Shown: positions 11,767-24,870, counted from the first letter of the stretch. The stretch is 64,000 nt of DNA from Diplolepis rosae (GCA_030998225.1 JAPYXD010000698.1:9465001-9529000); one strand, 5' to 3'. Notes: generated by a model from the letters alone, not told the origin. Numbers and translations: made by a program.

Positions 11767-12969
11767 TTAAGGTAGTTTTCGTCCACAAAAATTAGACCTC
11801 AGGCAAAAATAGATAATTTTGCTTTCAAGAATAGCAATATTATTATTGAAGGGCTATTTTGAAAAAGAAAAGATTATTTTACATGAAACAAATTTGAAAC
11901 ACAGAAAAATAATTTTATTAATAAATTTTATTTATGACCTAACTTTTTTTCTTATCGCTTCTTATCAAATTTTAAAAAATTATGCGATTCTAATAAATCA
12001 TGAATCATTTTTTCAGAGAAAAGATTTTCCACAACTTCACCGTTTCTGATTTTTAAAAATAAATTCTTTAAGGTAGCTTGATCGTTTTTGAAAAAAATTA
12101 TAGACTGCTCTGAAACTTAGAGATTATCTTAATAAAATATGCTAGATTCTTTTGAAAAAAAGAAATACCGTGGTTGACGATGTCAATGACGAAAAAATCG
12201 CTACCGAAAAAATGTCAGTTTAACACGTAGTCTTATGGGATTCCTCATCAAAATCGGCGAAACTCCGGAACAAAACACAAGTCCCCATAAATCAAATATA
12301 TACTAGTACTTTCGATTTCGAGGAATCTATTAGTATTATAAAAACGAAGGGTTAACGACTTCAATCAAGAGAAAATTGCGAAAAAGGTACAGAATATAGA
12401 AATCGCCTCGAGGTGAAACTAATAATTTTTTACTAACGCTTTTTTCCGGGGATATTTCCGTGATTTCTTACCCTTCTACTCAGATGTAACTATAATACAT
12501 GTGATTATTAAAAAAATAAGTAGCAATGAGCATTCATGTAACACGTGCCCCCACGATGCCCCTCACTTCATACGACACCAAACGATCAAGCCACCTTAAT
12601 GGCTGAAACCATTAAAAAAACATTTGCCAAAACGAAATTTTTATAAACAAATTGCTGAATTTGATAATAATTTATTCATTTTCGAAAATCGAAAACAGTC
12701 AAGTTGTGGAGAATCTTTTCTCTGAAAAAATGATTCGTAATTTATTAAAATTGCATAATTTTAAAAAATTGGTAAGAAGCGATAAGAGAAAAGTGAAGGC
12801 AAAAATAAAATTTAAAAATAAAATTATTTTTCTGTTTTTCAAATTTGTTTCATGGAAAAAATAATCTTTTCTCTTTCAAATCAGCCCTTTAATAATAATA
12901 TTTCTATTTTTGAAAGGTAAATTATCTATTTTTGCCTGAGATCTCATTTTCACGGATAAACTACCTTGA
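11767..12969. mobile_element. Family C copy split by another TTAA element
   Basis: TTAAGGTAGTTTTCGTCCAC at the left and GGATAAACTACCTTGA at the right. An insertion (12068-12599) separates the halves; without it the length is about 670 bp, matching 8731-9404. Confidence 0.7.
12068..12599. mobile_element. 532 bp TTAA element nested in family C
   Basis: TTAAGGTAGCTTGATCGTTT at the left and AAACGATCAAGCCACCTTAA at the right. TTAA flanks both sides. The interior is GC-richer than the host element and has no ORF of note. Confidence 0.75.
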
Positions 12970-14690
12970 TATAAAAATCGAAAAAAGGAAAAGCGTGACC
13001 TTCTGGCATTCTAACTCCTAATGCAACAGCAATGGAAAAGCTAGCATTATAAAATAAAGAAAAAAATACGGCGTTTGCATGAAATAAACATAAACCTTAA
13101 TATAAAGTGAGACACAATAGACTAATAACTTTTGATAATGACTCTATTTAGGAACATTTGAATTATGCGATTTTAATAAATTACAAATCACTTTTTCAAG
13201 GATAAGATACTCTACAGATTGACCGTTTCCAATTTTTGAAAATGAATCAATTATTATTAATTTCAGCAATTTGTTTATAAAAATTTTGTTTTGGAGATTT
13301 TTTTTTTAATAATTTTAGCTATTAAAGATTTTTTTTCAAAAATTGAAAACAGTCAAGTTGTGGAGAATATTTTCTCTGAAAAAATGATTCGTAATTTATT
13401 AAAATTGCATAATTTTTTGAAATTCGGTAAGATACGATAAGAAAATAGTTAAGGCAAAAAAAAATTTATAAATAAAATTATTTTTCTGTGCTTGAAATTT
13501 GTTTCATGGAAAAAATAATCTTTTCTCTTTCAAATCAGCCCTTTAATAATAATATTTCTATTTTTGAAAGGTAAATTATCTATTTTTGCCTGAGATCTCA
13601 TTTTCACGGATAAACTACCTTGATATAAAAATCGAAAAAAGGAAAAGCGTGACCTTCTGGCATTCTAACTCCTAATGCAACAGCAATGGAAAAGCTAGCA
13701 TTATAAAATAAAGAAAAAAATACGGCGTTTGCATGAAATAAACATAAACCTTAATATAAAGTGAGACACAATAGACTAATAACTTTTGATAATGACTCTA
13801 TTTAGGAACATTTGAATTATGCGATTTTAATAAATTACAAATCACTTTTTCAAGGATAAGATACTCTACAGATTGACCGTTTCCAATTTTTGAAAATGAA
13901 TCAATTATTATCAATTTCAGCAATTTGTTTATAAAAATTTCGTTTTGGAAAATGTTTTTTAATGGTTTCAGCCGTTAAGGAATTTATTTTTAAAAATCAA
14001 AAACGGTGAAGTTGTGGAGAATCTTTTCCCTGAAAAAATGATTCGTAATTTATTACAATTGCATAATTTTAAAAATTTGAATATTTGAATTATCCGATTT
14101 TAATAAATTACAAATCACTTTTTCAAGGATAAGATAATTCAGCAATTTGTTTATAAAATTTTCGTTTTTGAAAATATTTTTTTAATGATTTCAGCCATTA
14201 AATAATTTATTTTTTAAAATCATAAATCGTGAGGTTGTGGGAAATCGTTTCTCAGAAAAAATGATTCATGATTTTTTACAATCGCATAATTTTTTAAAAT
14301 TTGGTAAGAAGCGATAAGAAAATAGTTAAGGCAAAAAAAAAATTTATAAATAAAATTATTTTTCTGTGCTTGAAATGTGCTTCATGGAAAATAATCTTTT
14401 CTCTTTCAAATCAGCCCTTTAATAATAATATTTCTATTCTTGAAAGCAAAATTATCTATTTTTGCCTGAGGTCTAATTTTCATGGATGAAAACTACCTTG
14501 ATATAAAAATCGAAAAATGGAAAAGCGTCACCTTCTGGCATTCTAACTCCTAATGCAACAGCAATGGAAAAGCTAGTCTTATAAAATAAAATAAAAAATA
14601 CGGCGTTTGCATTAAATAAACATAAACCTTAATATAAAGTGAGACACAATAGACTAATAACTTTTGATAGTGACTCTATTTGGGAACATT
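12851..14690 (+). repeat. Tandem triplication of a family-C right arm plus spacer
   Basis: Copies start with the same CATGGAAAA at 12851, 13505 and 14383. Copies 1 and 2 look identical for about 410 bp by eye; copy 3 has several differences. The shared non-C spacer includes GGCATTCTAACTCCTAATGC. Confidence 0.75.
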
Positions 14691-14699
14691 TGAATATGA

Positions 14700-15890
14700 A
14701 GGACGGAGAAATCAGTTAAGAGAGATACTAAAGTATTTTAAACCAAGGGAATGATACATCTTTGAAGAAGAGACCATTGATTGGAACTGGGAAGTTGCCG
14801 GACATTGAATGAATTGAATCAGTTAGTCGGACGACATTCCATGATCTATCTTTTGTGCGTGCAAATAAATATTGCCTTTCTTTCGTCTAAAGGGTAAACT
14901 GCGTAAGAATCAACTGCTTTATGGCCTCAACAAGACTCGCTTTAAGGGCTTTTGTCTAGCAATGGACTTTATCAAGGCTAAGTGTCTAGTGTGGCCCACA
15001 ATACTGGATGAGTTTTGATTGCACGATGATAAAAGTTAATAACACTTATTTTGCAATTGCTACATTTGTAACCCAAATTCAAATTGACTCCCATTCCTAA
15101 GAAATTTACTTTTATTGCACCAACACAAGGGTTGAATATTAACATCATAATATATTCAGCATCACAAAAAACGTTCCTTTATAGTTCTTTATTCCTAATG
15201 ACACATTTACTCATTCAACTGGGCTATACGTCCATAAAAAATTGACCGCCTCTTGATGAAGAGTGAATTTCAAGTTTCTCTTGGCTTTCGGCATTAAAAA
15301 TGCTACTTTTTATTCAGGGTCTTATTGGGTATATACATTTTCTTCTTCCGTAAACGAGGCGGAGGTTGTAAATTCTATTTTCGAAATAAGATACTTTGTG
15401 GCCTTTTTCAAGTTATATGGAGCACTCAAAGTGAAACCACAGAACCGACTATAAATATGACAGTCGATTGCAATGGGAATCGCGGTTTTTACAACCTTAC
15501 CTGAGACGCCTTATGGGTTAAAGTCGAACGGAAATCGAAATGTGATGTAACCAATTGAAGATTCCGAAGAAACTTTGAACCCTTCTTAGGTGTGACACAG
15601 GTGCGAGTTTTATTTTCATGGGTTTTAACGAGTTCATCTCCTTTTTATTAGTTCTTTTTAACAAGCATATCATCCATCGATTCACAAGGGGTGTAAAAAC
15701 GAGGGTGTTCAAAGATCTTTTGTATGATTTTATACGATACGGCAATTTAAATGATACTAAGTAAAAATGTATATAAATATACACTGCTGTGAAAAAGTAT
15801 CCAAGAACCGATCTTTTAGTAATAACATTAATGCTCATAATTTTAATAATAGATGAAATAAATTAAATTTCTAGGAATCTTTCAGTTTTT
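14700..15890. other. Unassigned, largely non-repeat stretch
   Basis: No gene recognised. Slightly GC-richer around 14930-15010 and 15440-15640. A minus-strand frame at 15518-15838 has no recognisable domain and overlaps a Tc1-like end fragment near 15781. Confidence 0.3.
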
Positions 15891-15899
15891 TTACATCAT

Positions 15900-16672
15900 A
15901 TTGCATTACATAAGGTTGGTTCATTTTATTTTTGAAAATTCCAAAATTTGATGAGATTGAAAAATTTAGATATCCTATTGTCAGAACGCATGCTTTTTCC
16001 ATGATTCTTATGGGAAATTCATTTATATTTGACGTTTATATTTCTAGTTTATGCGCTACATTTCAATTTTTTTACTCTAAATGCTTTTTTATGTGTTTTA
16101 TACCCAGAAAACTGTTTCTTTGATATACGGTCAAAGAAAAAATTTCTTTGAATTGGAGAAAGTTTTGTTGATTCAAAAAAAATGTCTTCAATGTAAACAA
16201 ATCTATTTCTTTGGATTAAAGAAAATTTTTTTGAATCAACAAAACTTTCTTTAATTCAAAGAAATTTTTTCTTTGAGGTTTAAGATATTACATAAGGTTT
16301 AGTTCATTTTATTTTTGAAAATTCCAAAATTTGATAAGATTGAAAAATTTAGATATCCCATTGTCAGAACACATGGTTTTTCCATAATTTTTATGAGCAA
16401 TTCATTTATATTTTACGATTATATTTCCAGTTTATGCGCTACATTTCAATTTTTTTTACTCTAAATGATTTTTTATGTGTTTTATACCCAGAAAACTGTT
16501 TCTTTGATATGGTCAAAGAAAAAATTTCTCTGAATTGAAGAAAGTTTTGTTGATTCAAAAAAAATGTCTTCAATGTGAACAAATCTATTTCTTTGGATGA
16601 AAGAAATTTTTTTTGAATTAACAAAACTTTCTTTAATTCAAAGAAATTTTTTCTTTAACCGTATATCAAAGA
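15900..16672 (+). repeat. Two tandem copies of a ~383 bp unit with a strong hairpin (family I)
   Basis: AAGGTTGGTTCATTTTATTT at 15912 recurs at 16294. Each unit ends in a palindrome whose arms read TTTCTTTGAATTGGAGAAAG and the inverse. Related sequence at 33765-33895 and 37975-38160. Confidence 0.65.
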
Positions 16673-16690
16673 AACTGTTTTCCGAATGTA

Positions 16691-16812
16691 AGAAGTTCGC
16701 GAACCGCGGAAATTGCACGTTTTTCAGACTATTTTTTCGTCAGAGGGAGAAAAGTGGTTGATTTTTTTTCCTGTAAAACAATTTGTTATTTTTATTTGAA
16801 GAGTATGTTTTT
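16691..16812. repeat. Dispersed ~115 bp repeat, copy 2 (no family-C insertion)
   Basis: Close match to 8613-8730, but runs straight into family E through TTTTTAAGTGCACTG, giving the empty site for the family-C insertion. Confidence 0.7.
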
Positions 16813-16815
16813 AAG

Positions 16816-17215
16816 TGCACTGTTAGAAATGTTCGGAAATTTACAAAATTTGGATGTTACAAAGGTAACGTAAAATTTGACGATATTTATGATGCTTTTG
16901 AGTAGACATCTTAAAATTGCAAAAAATGTAATGAATTTTCAAAAAAAATTCCTTAATAGTATGAAACTCAACTGTATTTGAATAAAATGTATCTTAAAAC
17001 TACCAAAATGTAACAGAACATTTATAAAAATTTTCATAAAATTTCGAAACTGTAACAAAATTTTCAGTTACATGTGGTATAAAACTTCAGTTACCCAAAA
17101 CGTTAAATTATTCCTTTTACAAGTTTCAGAATTTGCAGAGATGAGAATTAGAGTATTCAACACTTTATAACAGAAAATTAAGAAAAATTGTAAAAATTCA
17201 AAGTATCCTCATACC
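16816..17215. mobile_element. Family E copy, 3' truncated
   Basis: CACTGTTAGAAATGTTCGGA at the left, then E interior (GATATTTATGATGCTTTTGA). No matching right end. Confidence 0.55.
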
Positions 17216-17278
17216 TAAAAAGCGGATCTTACAAATTGTGAAAATTAATTATTAGAAACAAAATAGAAAATATATATG

Positions 17279-18147
17279 TACACTACCGGTCAAAATTATT
17301 TGTTCACCTGCTGTTTTAGCTATTCTTAAAGTGTCTTGATTTTTATAATAACAAGTTAATGTTTCTTTTCCCATGATAGCATGGAAGTTAATAAAATTTT
17401 GCATCTAATGAGCCCAAGTTAAAGGCAAAATGATAATTTTATAAGAATATATTGCAAAAAACGTCAAATTTCGATCCTTTTGAAAAATATTAATAACACT
17501 GAAATTAATTAAGATTTTTAAACGTTTTTGGTCTCATTTTGAAGGTTACTCTTCATAGTATTTTGTTAAATTATCAAGATATTTTTAGAATTTTTCTTTT
17601 GGATTCTACCCTGGGGTCAAACATGGTACAAAGAAGTCGAAAATTTTCAAATAAAGACAGTAATCTATAAATTAATTTGAAAAATCCAAAATATTACCAT
17701 TTTCATAAATATTCTTAAATTTAATTAAAATATGATAGACATTGGTTTTTAAAAATTTCTTGTAAGTAGTTACACATTTTTAAAATTTTACGACCTTTTT
17801 GTATCATTTTTGACGCCGGGTAGAATCCAGGAAAAAAAATCTGAAAATATCTTGATTGGTTAGCAAAATACTATGAAAACCTGCCATTTAAATGAGACCA
17901 AAAACTTTTAAAAATCTTAATTAATTTCAGAGTTGTTGATATTTTTCAGAATGATTGAAATTTCAAGTTTTTTGAAATATTTTTTTATAAAATTTACATT
18001 TTGGCTCTAACTGAAGCTCATTAGATGCAGAATTTTATTAACTTTTATATTATGATAGGGAAAAAAATTTCAACTTGTTATTATAAAAATTAACACACTT
18101 TAGGAATAGCTGAAACAAGTGAAAAAATAATTTCGACCAGCAATGTA
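17279..18147. mobile_element. Tc1/mariner-type foldback, about 870 bp
   Basis: Left end TACACTACCGGTCAAAATTA; right end AATTTCGACCAGCAATGTA is its diverged inverse. The arms share CATCTAATGAGC/GCTCATTAGATG and AATAACAAGTTAATGTTTC. The CACTACCGGTCAAAA start resembles Tc1-like TIRs. Confidence 0.65.
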
Positions 18148-18544
18148 ACTTAGAAATAATTTGAAAGTATTTTTTTCGTTTTTCACCTAAAAACTTCTTT
18201 ATCGACATTCTCAAATTTGGATGCTCAGGCAATTTAACCCTTAACGGCTCTCGGCCGTTAAGGGTTAAATATCTCTACAGAAACCTCTCGAAATATTTTT
18301 ATATTTTTTTAATGAATGATTTCACGAATTTAAATTTTTACAACAAATTTCAACTTTTACAGCATCCAGGTAAAAATTATTATAAATTAATTAGTTGAGT
18401 TTGAAATTTCCGCCACTGCTTACATTATCGGAGAATCACCAGTCGCGTATCAGATAGGATACGTTGCCGACAGGTGTCCTCGTAGACAATTTCAAACTCT
18501 TATATCGCAGATAATTGCAAATTAAATTCAAATTTTAATTTTAA

Positions 18545-18640
18545 TTTAAGAATTTGAAATCTTTCTCTGGAAAAAGACGCTTTCGACTGCGCTGGGATTC
18601 GAGCCCAGGTCTTTCGATTGCCAGTCGACTTTCTTTCTTA
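18545..18640 (-). repeat. tRNA-derived SINE, partial
   Basis: Minus strand carries GGGCTCGAATCCCAGC (B-box) and AAAGCGTCTTTTTCC. The leader at 18465-18500 (ACAGGTGTCCTCGTAGACAA) is shared with the copy at 57335. Confidence 0.65.
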
Positions 18641-18649
18641 TACATCAGA

Positions 18650-18917
18650 TATTTTCCGTAAATCGAAAATTTTGAAAATTTCATTACTTTAAGTGTTATT
18701 CAAAAATGGTAAAAACTATGAAATTTAGACTTTTTTTGCAATATTTTTGTTAATACTGCACAAAAACACTTCGTTTTTAGGTCACTAAATGCAAAATTTC
18801 ATTACCTTATTTGCAGTGATTTCAAGAAAAGTAATTTATGTGATTTATTATTAAAATTATAAGCTTTAATGTGATTGCTGATAAATCGGTATCCGGATAC
18901 TTTTGCACGGCAGTATA
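18650..18917. repeat. Fragment of the Tc1-like foldback of 262-1111
   Basis: Ends GATACTTTTGCACGGCAGTATA and contains the GCAAAATTTCATTACC-like interior. Confidence 0.45.
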
Positions 18918-18929
18918 CATATATATATA

Positions 18930-19685
18930 ATAAAATGCAGGCTTCTAAAAATCTAGAGGCAACATTCCAACCTATTTCTACATAATTTCTTTTAAATCCT
19001 GCCATTTTGTATGGTTAATATCTTTTTGCTGGTCCTAATTGGGATTTATAATCCCCATATGGTCTTCTTGCATGAATACATAAAATATATTCTATAAAAG
19101 AGTTCCATGTGTGTGATCGGTTCGAATCTAGCGAGAGGATCGGCTGTATAAAGTTTCACCATTCGCTCCTTGGAGGCGTCGATAATTGGCGTTCGGTTAC
19201 ACTGTTAAAAGGATAAAGTGACATGTATAAGGGAGTTTACGCGTATGTATATTGGCACATTCCCTCCGCGTATCAATATTTATAGCACACCATTAATTCC
19301 AAGGGCAGATCTCGTTCGAGGGATATTCGAGTCTTTATCTTACAATCCGGGGAAATGAGAATTTTTATTTCACAATTGGCATCGGAAACGAGATACGGGA
19401 TCAAACTTCTCAACTGGAAATGGCTAATGTTGGCCCAAGAATGGCAATCCTAATTTCACCTAACTCTCTTCATATAAATCAGTATTTTTAACAATTCTAC
19501 TCGTGACGAAAAATCCGAATTCTGAAAAGTAGTAGAAAGTCTCACACTATGTGGCATGAGTGATTTTTTTAGATTCCTCGTTTTCAGATGCAGTTTCAAA
19601 AAATGTAAATCTTTAAGAGTAAAAATTTAAGAGCCTTCGAGTATCAAATTGCTATTGGCAGGGATTTTGAATTAATGAGCGTGCA
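18930..19685. other. Unassigned, mostly non-repeat stretch
   Basis: No gene recognised. 19100-19480 is somewhat GC-richer, includes GGTTCGAATCT near 19119 (B-box-like but without a cloverleaf I could fold), and could hold regulatory DNA. Confidence 0.3.
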
Positions 19686-19689
19686 GATA

Positions 19690-20649
19690 TACACTGAGAG
19701 AAATCGGCTTTGGTTCCTGTGCACATAGCACATAAATTTTTTGTATAGTAGTTGCCTTGACCGAAAAAGTTGAGAGAAGCTACTACTTTTATAGTTATCA
19801 TGACAGTAATTTGGACTTTTTTGTGTATTCGGTTGTTGTGACCAAAGTTGATGATTAGAATGAGCTTTATACGTACCCCAACGGTTAGTACACGTACATT
19901 TTCTTTATGTGTACTGCCAAGCTCCTTTGGTTACTACAACCGCAGCGTTCGCTGTTGCGCTAGACAAATCAAGTATAACTTTCATTGAAAGATATGCAGC
20001 CTAAGTTGAATCCTGCCAATTCTCGTTCTCGATTCCTGGACTATATTTCACCGTGCCAAGCATTATCAGGTAAATAATTCTATTATAAATATAGTTTGAC
20101 AATTCTTTCTAAATGATAAACGATTTTGTTCGGGGACAATGCAATGCGTTCCAATTTTGCTGTCTCGTCGTATTTTGTCAAAACTATAGTCAGTCAAAAA
20201 AAGTTTATGATGATGAAAAAAGTGACAATTTTTTAACTTAATCGACGAAAGTTATCATAAATATCATTATACCGGAATATTTTTCTTAGATCTTTTCGGT
20301 GAAACTTTATTTTTTCTAATCAAATTGAATTCGTATTTTGATAACTAAGAGAATCATACCTATAACCTCAAAAATAATTTTGGCTGGGTATTTACTGTCC
20401 GTAGACTTAGTCATTTTAACTAAACTCTATGCGCGGCTTTACGATGGACTTTGGTTCCTATAACCGCAGCGCTATGGTATTTCAAGTACCAGAATCGTGG
20501 TCCCCTTAACGTTCCTTGCAGTTGGAATAAACACTTTTCCAATGTATGACAGCCACTACCATGATTGTCATGAGAACTTTAAAATTTTTGTAAAGACGAT
20601 TTTAACAAAAAAACTTTGGCCAGTGAAACCTAAAATTTCTCTCTGTGTA
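19690..20649. mobile_element. 960 bp TA-flanked element with TACACTGAGAGAAAT ends
   Basis: Left end TACACTGAGAGAAATCGG, right end AATTTCTCTCTGTGTA. The subterminal GGTTCCTGTGCACATAGCAC and GGTTCCTATAACCGCAGCGC blocks are similar. No transposase. Confidence 0.6.
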
Positions 20650-20759
20650 GATTATTTTGCGATTACAGGAAAATAAAGAATGTCGATTCCTTTTTTTTGT
20701 AGAGTCTATAAATATTTTATGAATAGAATAAAATTTTGATAATGTTATACATAATATGA

Positions 20760-21600
20760 CTTATTAGCTGATATGCGTTTATCAATGCTACATAAATTAG
20801 AAAATAAAATATGACAATTAAAAAAAAGTTTGATATCTTTTTTTTCTCCTGTAAAAATAATTATGAATCTCGTATTTTGAGAATGTTCTGTAGCTGATAT
20901 ATTTAGATAAATAAAAAATAAAATATGACATTCAGAAAAAAATTTGATACTATTCTTTTTCTTCTGTTCAAATAATTGTAAATCTCATATTTTGGGACTT
21001 TTTTAGCTGATATACGTTTATCAATGCTACTTAAATTAATAAATAAAAAATAAATTATGGCAATTAGAAACAAGTTTGATATTTTTTTTCTCCTGTACAA
21101 ATAGTTATAAATCTCATATTTTGAGACTTTTATTAAGCTAATATGCGTTTAACAAATTCTACATAAATTAGTAAATATAAAGTAAAATATGGCATTTAAA
21201 AAAAAATTTGATATTATTCTTTTTCTCCTGTTCAAATAATTGTAAATCTCATGTTTTAGGATTTTTTAAAGCTAATATGTGTTTATCAATGCTAGATAAA
21301 TTAGAAAATAAAATATGACAATTAAAGAAAAGTTTTATATTTTTTTTTCTTCTGTATACAAATAATTATGAATCTCGTATTTTGAGACTTTTTTCTTAGC
21401 TAATATGCACTGAAAAAATTCTACATAAATTAGTAAATAAAAAATAAAATATGACATTTAAAAAAAAAGTTTGATATTAATAAAGAATCTGACCCAATTC
21501 CAAAATAACAAAATGAATTAAAATTTTTTGATATTAATATGTTTTTCCTGTTCAAATAATTGTGAATCTCATATTTTGAGACTTTTTGAAACTTGTTGAG
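20760..21600 (+). repeat. Diverged minisatellite, ~115-135 bp unit, six or seven copies
   Basis: The block CTCCTGTNCAAATAATTRTR plus AATCTCATATTTTGAGA recurs at about 20846, 20960, 21090, 21226, 21349 and 21545. Frames at 20903-21100 and 21430-21624 are artefacts of it. Confidence 0.7.
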
Positions 21601-21639
21601 ACAATAGTTAAATAAAATCAGCAAATACTACTAATTAAA

Positions 21640-21890
21640 ATTTAAAAAAATATAAACTAATATTGAATAAACTTTTGCAAACTATATCATTTGAAAGAAA
21701 TAATTGGCTGATAGTATAAACATAATATTTCGGCCAAGGTTGGCTCAATACTGGCTTCTAACATTTACTCCTAAAGAACGAACTTCTGTAGACAAATATT
21801 AGCAATAGAGGGATCACCACAAAGAATGAATAGGTGTCTGTTGTTTTTTTTTCTTTTTGGGTAGGAATCGATGGATATTTAGATCTCCTT
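21640..21890. other. Unassigned AT-rich stretch
   Basis: Nothing recognised. Confidence 0.3.
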
Positions 21891-22330
21891 GACGAACGAG
21901 ATCCCTGACTACGCATAACGGGATTATCGTTAAGTCGTTAAAGGGGTTCCTCTACTTTGGAATGGAAAAAAGGAATCTTATTTGCACGGATTCTCATGAC
22001 TAGTCCCTAGTCTCCTGTTGAAAACGCATAAAAGTTTTCTAATTCCCACAAAGTCTGACAACGCCCCGTGTTTTGTGGACGTCTCGCACAACAGACCACC
22101 CCGCGTTATTCAAGTCGAGTTCCATTATTTTTATTTGCAGTGTTCGCACTCGCGCGCGCGCGCGCACGTCGACAAACCAAATCTAAGTCTTCCAGATTAG
22201 AAGACTTTCAGCCTCAGGGGATTATCCCAGAGAACGAAATTTTGTAGAATATTGTTGTCGCAAAGGGTTACAAAAGCCATTGACAGAGACATCGGTCTCG
22301 CGAGTCAGGATCGTCTCTCAAACGTTTTTG
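21891..22330. promoter_or_regulatory. GC-richer island with a CG run
   Basis: Non-repeat. Contains an alternating CG/GC run near 22154-22166 and GACCACCCCGCGTTATTC. Candidate regulatory module by composition only. Confidence 0.2.
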
Positions 22331-23880
22331 CCCTGCGACTATATTGAATAAAAAAATAATCAGTTACTGAAATTCATTTAGTAAACATCACTAAAGGAAA
22401 AAATAATTTTTAATTTTTTATGAATTTCATAAGGATTAATCTAAGGGGAATAGTTCATTTTCGACACTCACGCGCGCCTTTTTTCCTTTTGTTTCCATAT
22501 ATCTTACAATTCTGCACGAAATGATTTGAAATTTTAGGAGGTTGTTCCTCATACCTTGCGGCATGTTTAGTATAAATTTTATCCAAATCGACGGACTAGA
22601 AAAAAAATAGAAAAACCGGCAAACATTATTTTTATTGAAAAAAGGTAGTTTTTTCAGGGTAGATATCTCGAAAACTATTGGGCAAATCATATTTAAATTT
22701 GCACACAAACTTCATGTATATATTTTCTACTATTTGTGCCATGTGTTTTTTGAAACAAAAATTCTCAAACTCAAAAATTTTGGGAAAGTTACAATTTTTA
22801 TTTTGAAGCAAGGAAAATGTAAGAATAGAAAATGTATTTGTCCCCCCGATTTGTACGGCACTGAGATCGGTCAGGTTAAATGCGGTGCCACAAGTGACCG
22901 TTCCGATTTCGGCAGATTAGCCGCTTATGTCGACAGGTTACCCTGCTTAACTTTTTAAGTTCAACAAATCGCATTAGGTCTATATTCTGCTCAGAAGCAG
23001 CTTCTAAGAATTTTCATAAGAGCGACGATGCTTTCTGTTCATTGACTATGTTTCATTCTTGATTAAAATAATTATCAAAAAAGTTTTTATTCCTTGTTAA
23101 ATGATTTTATACAAATAGGGTAAATTTTTTGAAATGCATTTTGAAAAGAAGATTTAGTAGGAGAGAAACTATTTTTCCTTTTGTTCTTAATAAAAATAAA
23201 ATCAAGATTAAAAACATTATAATATGTGAAAGTAACTGTCAAGATAATCTATAAAAATGAATTAGGAATTTGAATATTTCAAGAAACTGTGTAGGATTTC
23301 AAAATTTACAGAAAACCCAAAAAGAGAAAAATCCTATTATTCCCAACCCGTTCGAGCTATTTTCTCGCGATTGTACTTTCTTTGTGAAAAGTCGATGACT
23401 TTTAAGAAGAATTTGAGACTAAGCTCGCGAGACCGAAGGATTTCTGTCATCTTATGGCACTTTGATTCTTTAGATCATGTTCAGTTCGTACGGAGATTAT
23501 CCGCTTGACTTCGACGCAGTCAGTAAGCGTCGCGAAAAAATTTCGCACCAATGCAGAAGAAAAATGCAAAGTTGAAAATCCGCGGATTTTCATCAATTCT
23601 TGACATCTCTTGACTTCAGTAGATGATCTCCGTACCTCTTTTGAAAAAGTCACAGTTCTCTAAATCTCTTAAAAAAGGAATTTTCGATGAGGAGTATCAA
23701 TTTAAATAGGTTTTTAATTTTGCAATCGAGAATTACGAATACTAAGACATTTGCAAAATCCAACTTAATGTTTTCCAAAATTAACAATTTGTACATTCTT
23801 TAACATGATGCTACGCAATTTTCCAGGTTTTTCAACTCGGTTTGTTTGCAAAAATTACTGTATACCACAAAAAAATGTAT
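22331..23880. other. Unassigned stretch
   Basis: No gene recognised. 22840-22950 is GC-richer, with CGGTCA and TGACCG about 35 nt apart. 23380-23650 is a GC-richer patch. Confidence 0.25.
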
Positions 23881-23889
23881 ATGTTTTCT

Positions 23890-24660
23890 ACTCTATAAAT
23901 TTGAATCAGTAAAAAATCACTGATTCACAGTGAAAAACCACTATTTGGAATGTTATAAATTTTCCATATAGAAATCAGTGGAATTTACCTGATTCCACCA
24001 AGAAAACTCACTAGTTAACTTTAACTGATTTTTCGGAAATTTTTCCGAAAATAGTCGGACAGCTTAAAATACAAATGGGTCATAAGTTTTTCCAAAGATA
24101 TAGTCGGAAATATTTCCGACATAGGACTGGAAATATTTCCTACTGTTTGATTGGAGAAATATCCAGTTTATTCATATAAATATATATAATTATTTCATAA
24201 TTTAAGTGGAAAAAGATCCAAAAAAGTGAACAAACTTCCGTTTTTCATGGAGAAAATTTCCTACAACTTAGGAGATTTGTGAAATTATGTCACATTTTGA
24301 TATATTTCCTAATATTTCCTAATATTTCCTAAAATTTAATTTAATTTAATTTAATATTCATAAAATTTCCTAAAATTCGGTCAATTTTCCTCAAATCTAT
24401 ATGAAATATTTCCACTTTCTGTAGGAAAATCTATGCTTCCTAAGGGTTTAGGAAAAATTTCCTAATACATAGTAGGAAAATTTACCGATATTTTTTACAG
24501 TGCAGTGAAATATACTGGTCAACGGTAAAATTTGCTGGTGAACCAATGAGTTTCCCTAGTGATATCAGTTAAATTTCACTGATTCTATGTGGAGGACTTA
24601 TAAGATTCGAAACAGTGGTTTTGCACAGTTTCGGATTTAGGGAGTTCAGTACCATTCACT
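23890..24660. repeat. Composite of A/B-type MITEs around a GGAAATATTTCC-rich element
   Basis: CTGATTCACAGTGAAAAACC and similar motifs flank 24037-24500, an element full of GGAAATATTTCC-type palindromes with a TTTAA microsatellite near 24338. 24535-24655 is an inverted family-B end. Confidence 0.5.
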
Positions 24661-24779
24661 GAGTTTCTTGTAAGCATAATAGATTTGACGATATATATTA
24701 CATATATACCTGTTATGTTTACAGAATGAAGAATTTTCTTCAAAATGTTAATTCAACAAGCATTTCCGTAATACACAGT

Positions 24780-24870
24780 GAAAAATATTTTAAGAAACTT
24801 TACTCCCTAAATCCGAAACTGTGAAAACTACTGATTCGAATGTTATAAGTCTTCCACATAGAAATGGTAC
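24780..24870 (+). mobile_element. Family B end, partial
   Basis: TACTCCCTAAATCCGAAACT through AAGTCTTCCACATAGAAAT; the mirror copy lies at 24580-24655. Confidence 0.5.

Noticed and set aside
19100..19140. GGTTCGAATCT as a pol III B-box
   Set aside because: No matching A-box or cloverleaf upstream.
20760..21600. CRISPR-like array
   Set aside because: Units are too long, diverged and without unique spacers; the sequence is eukaryotic.
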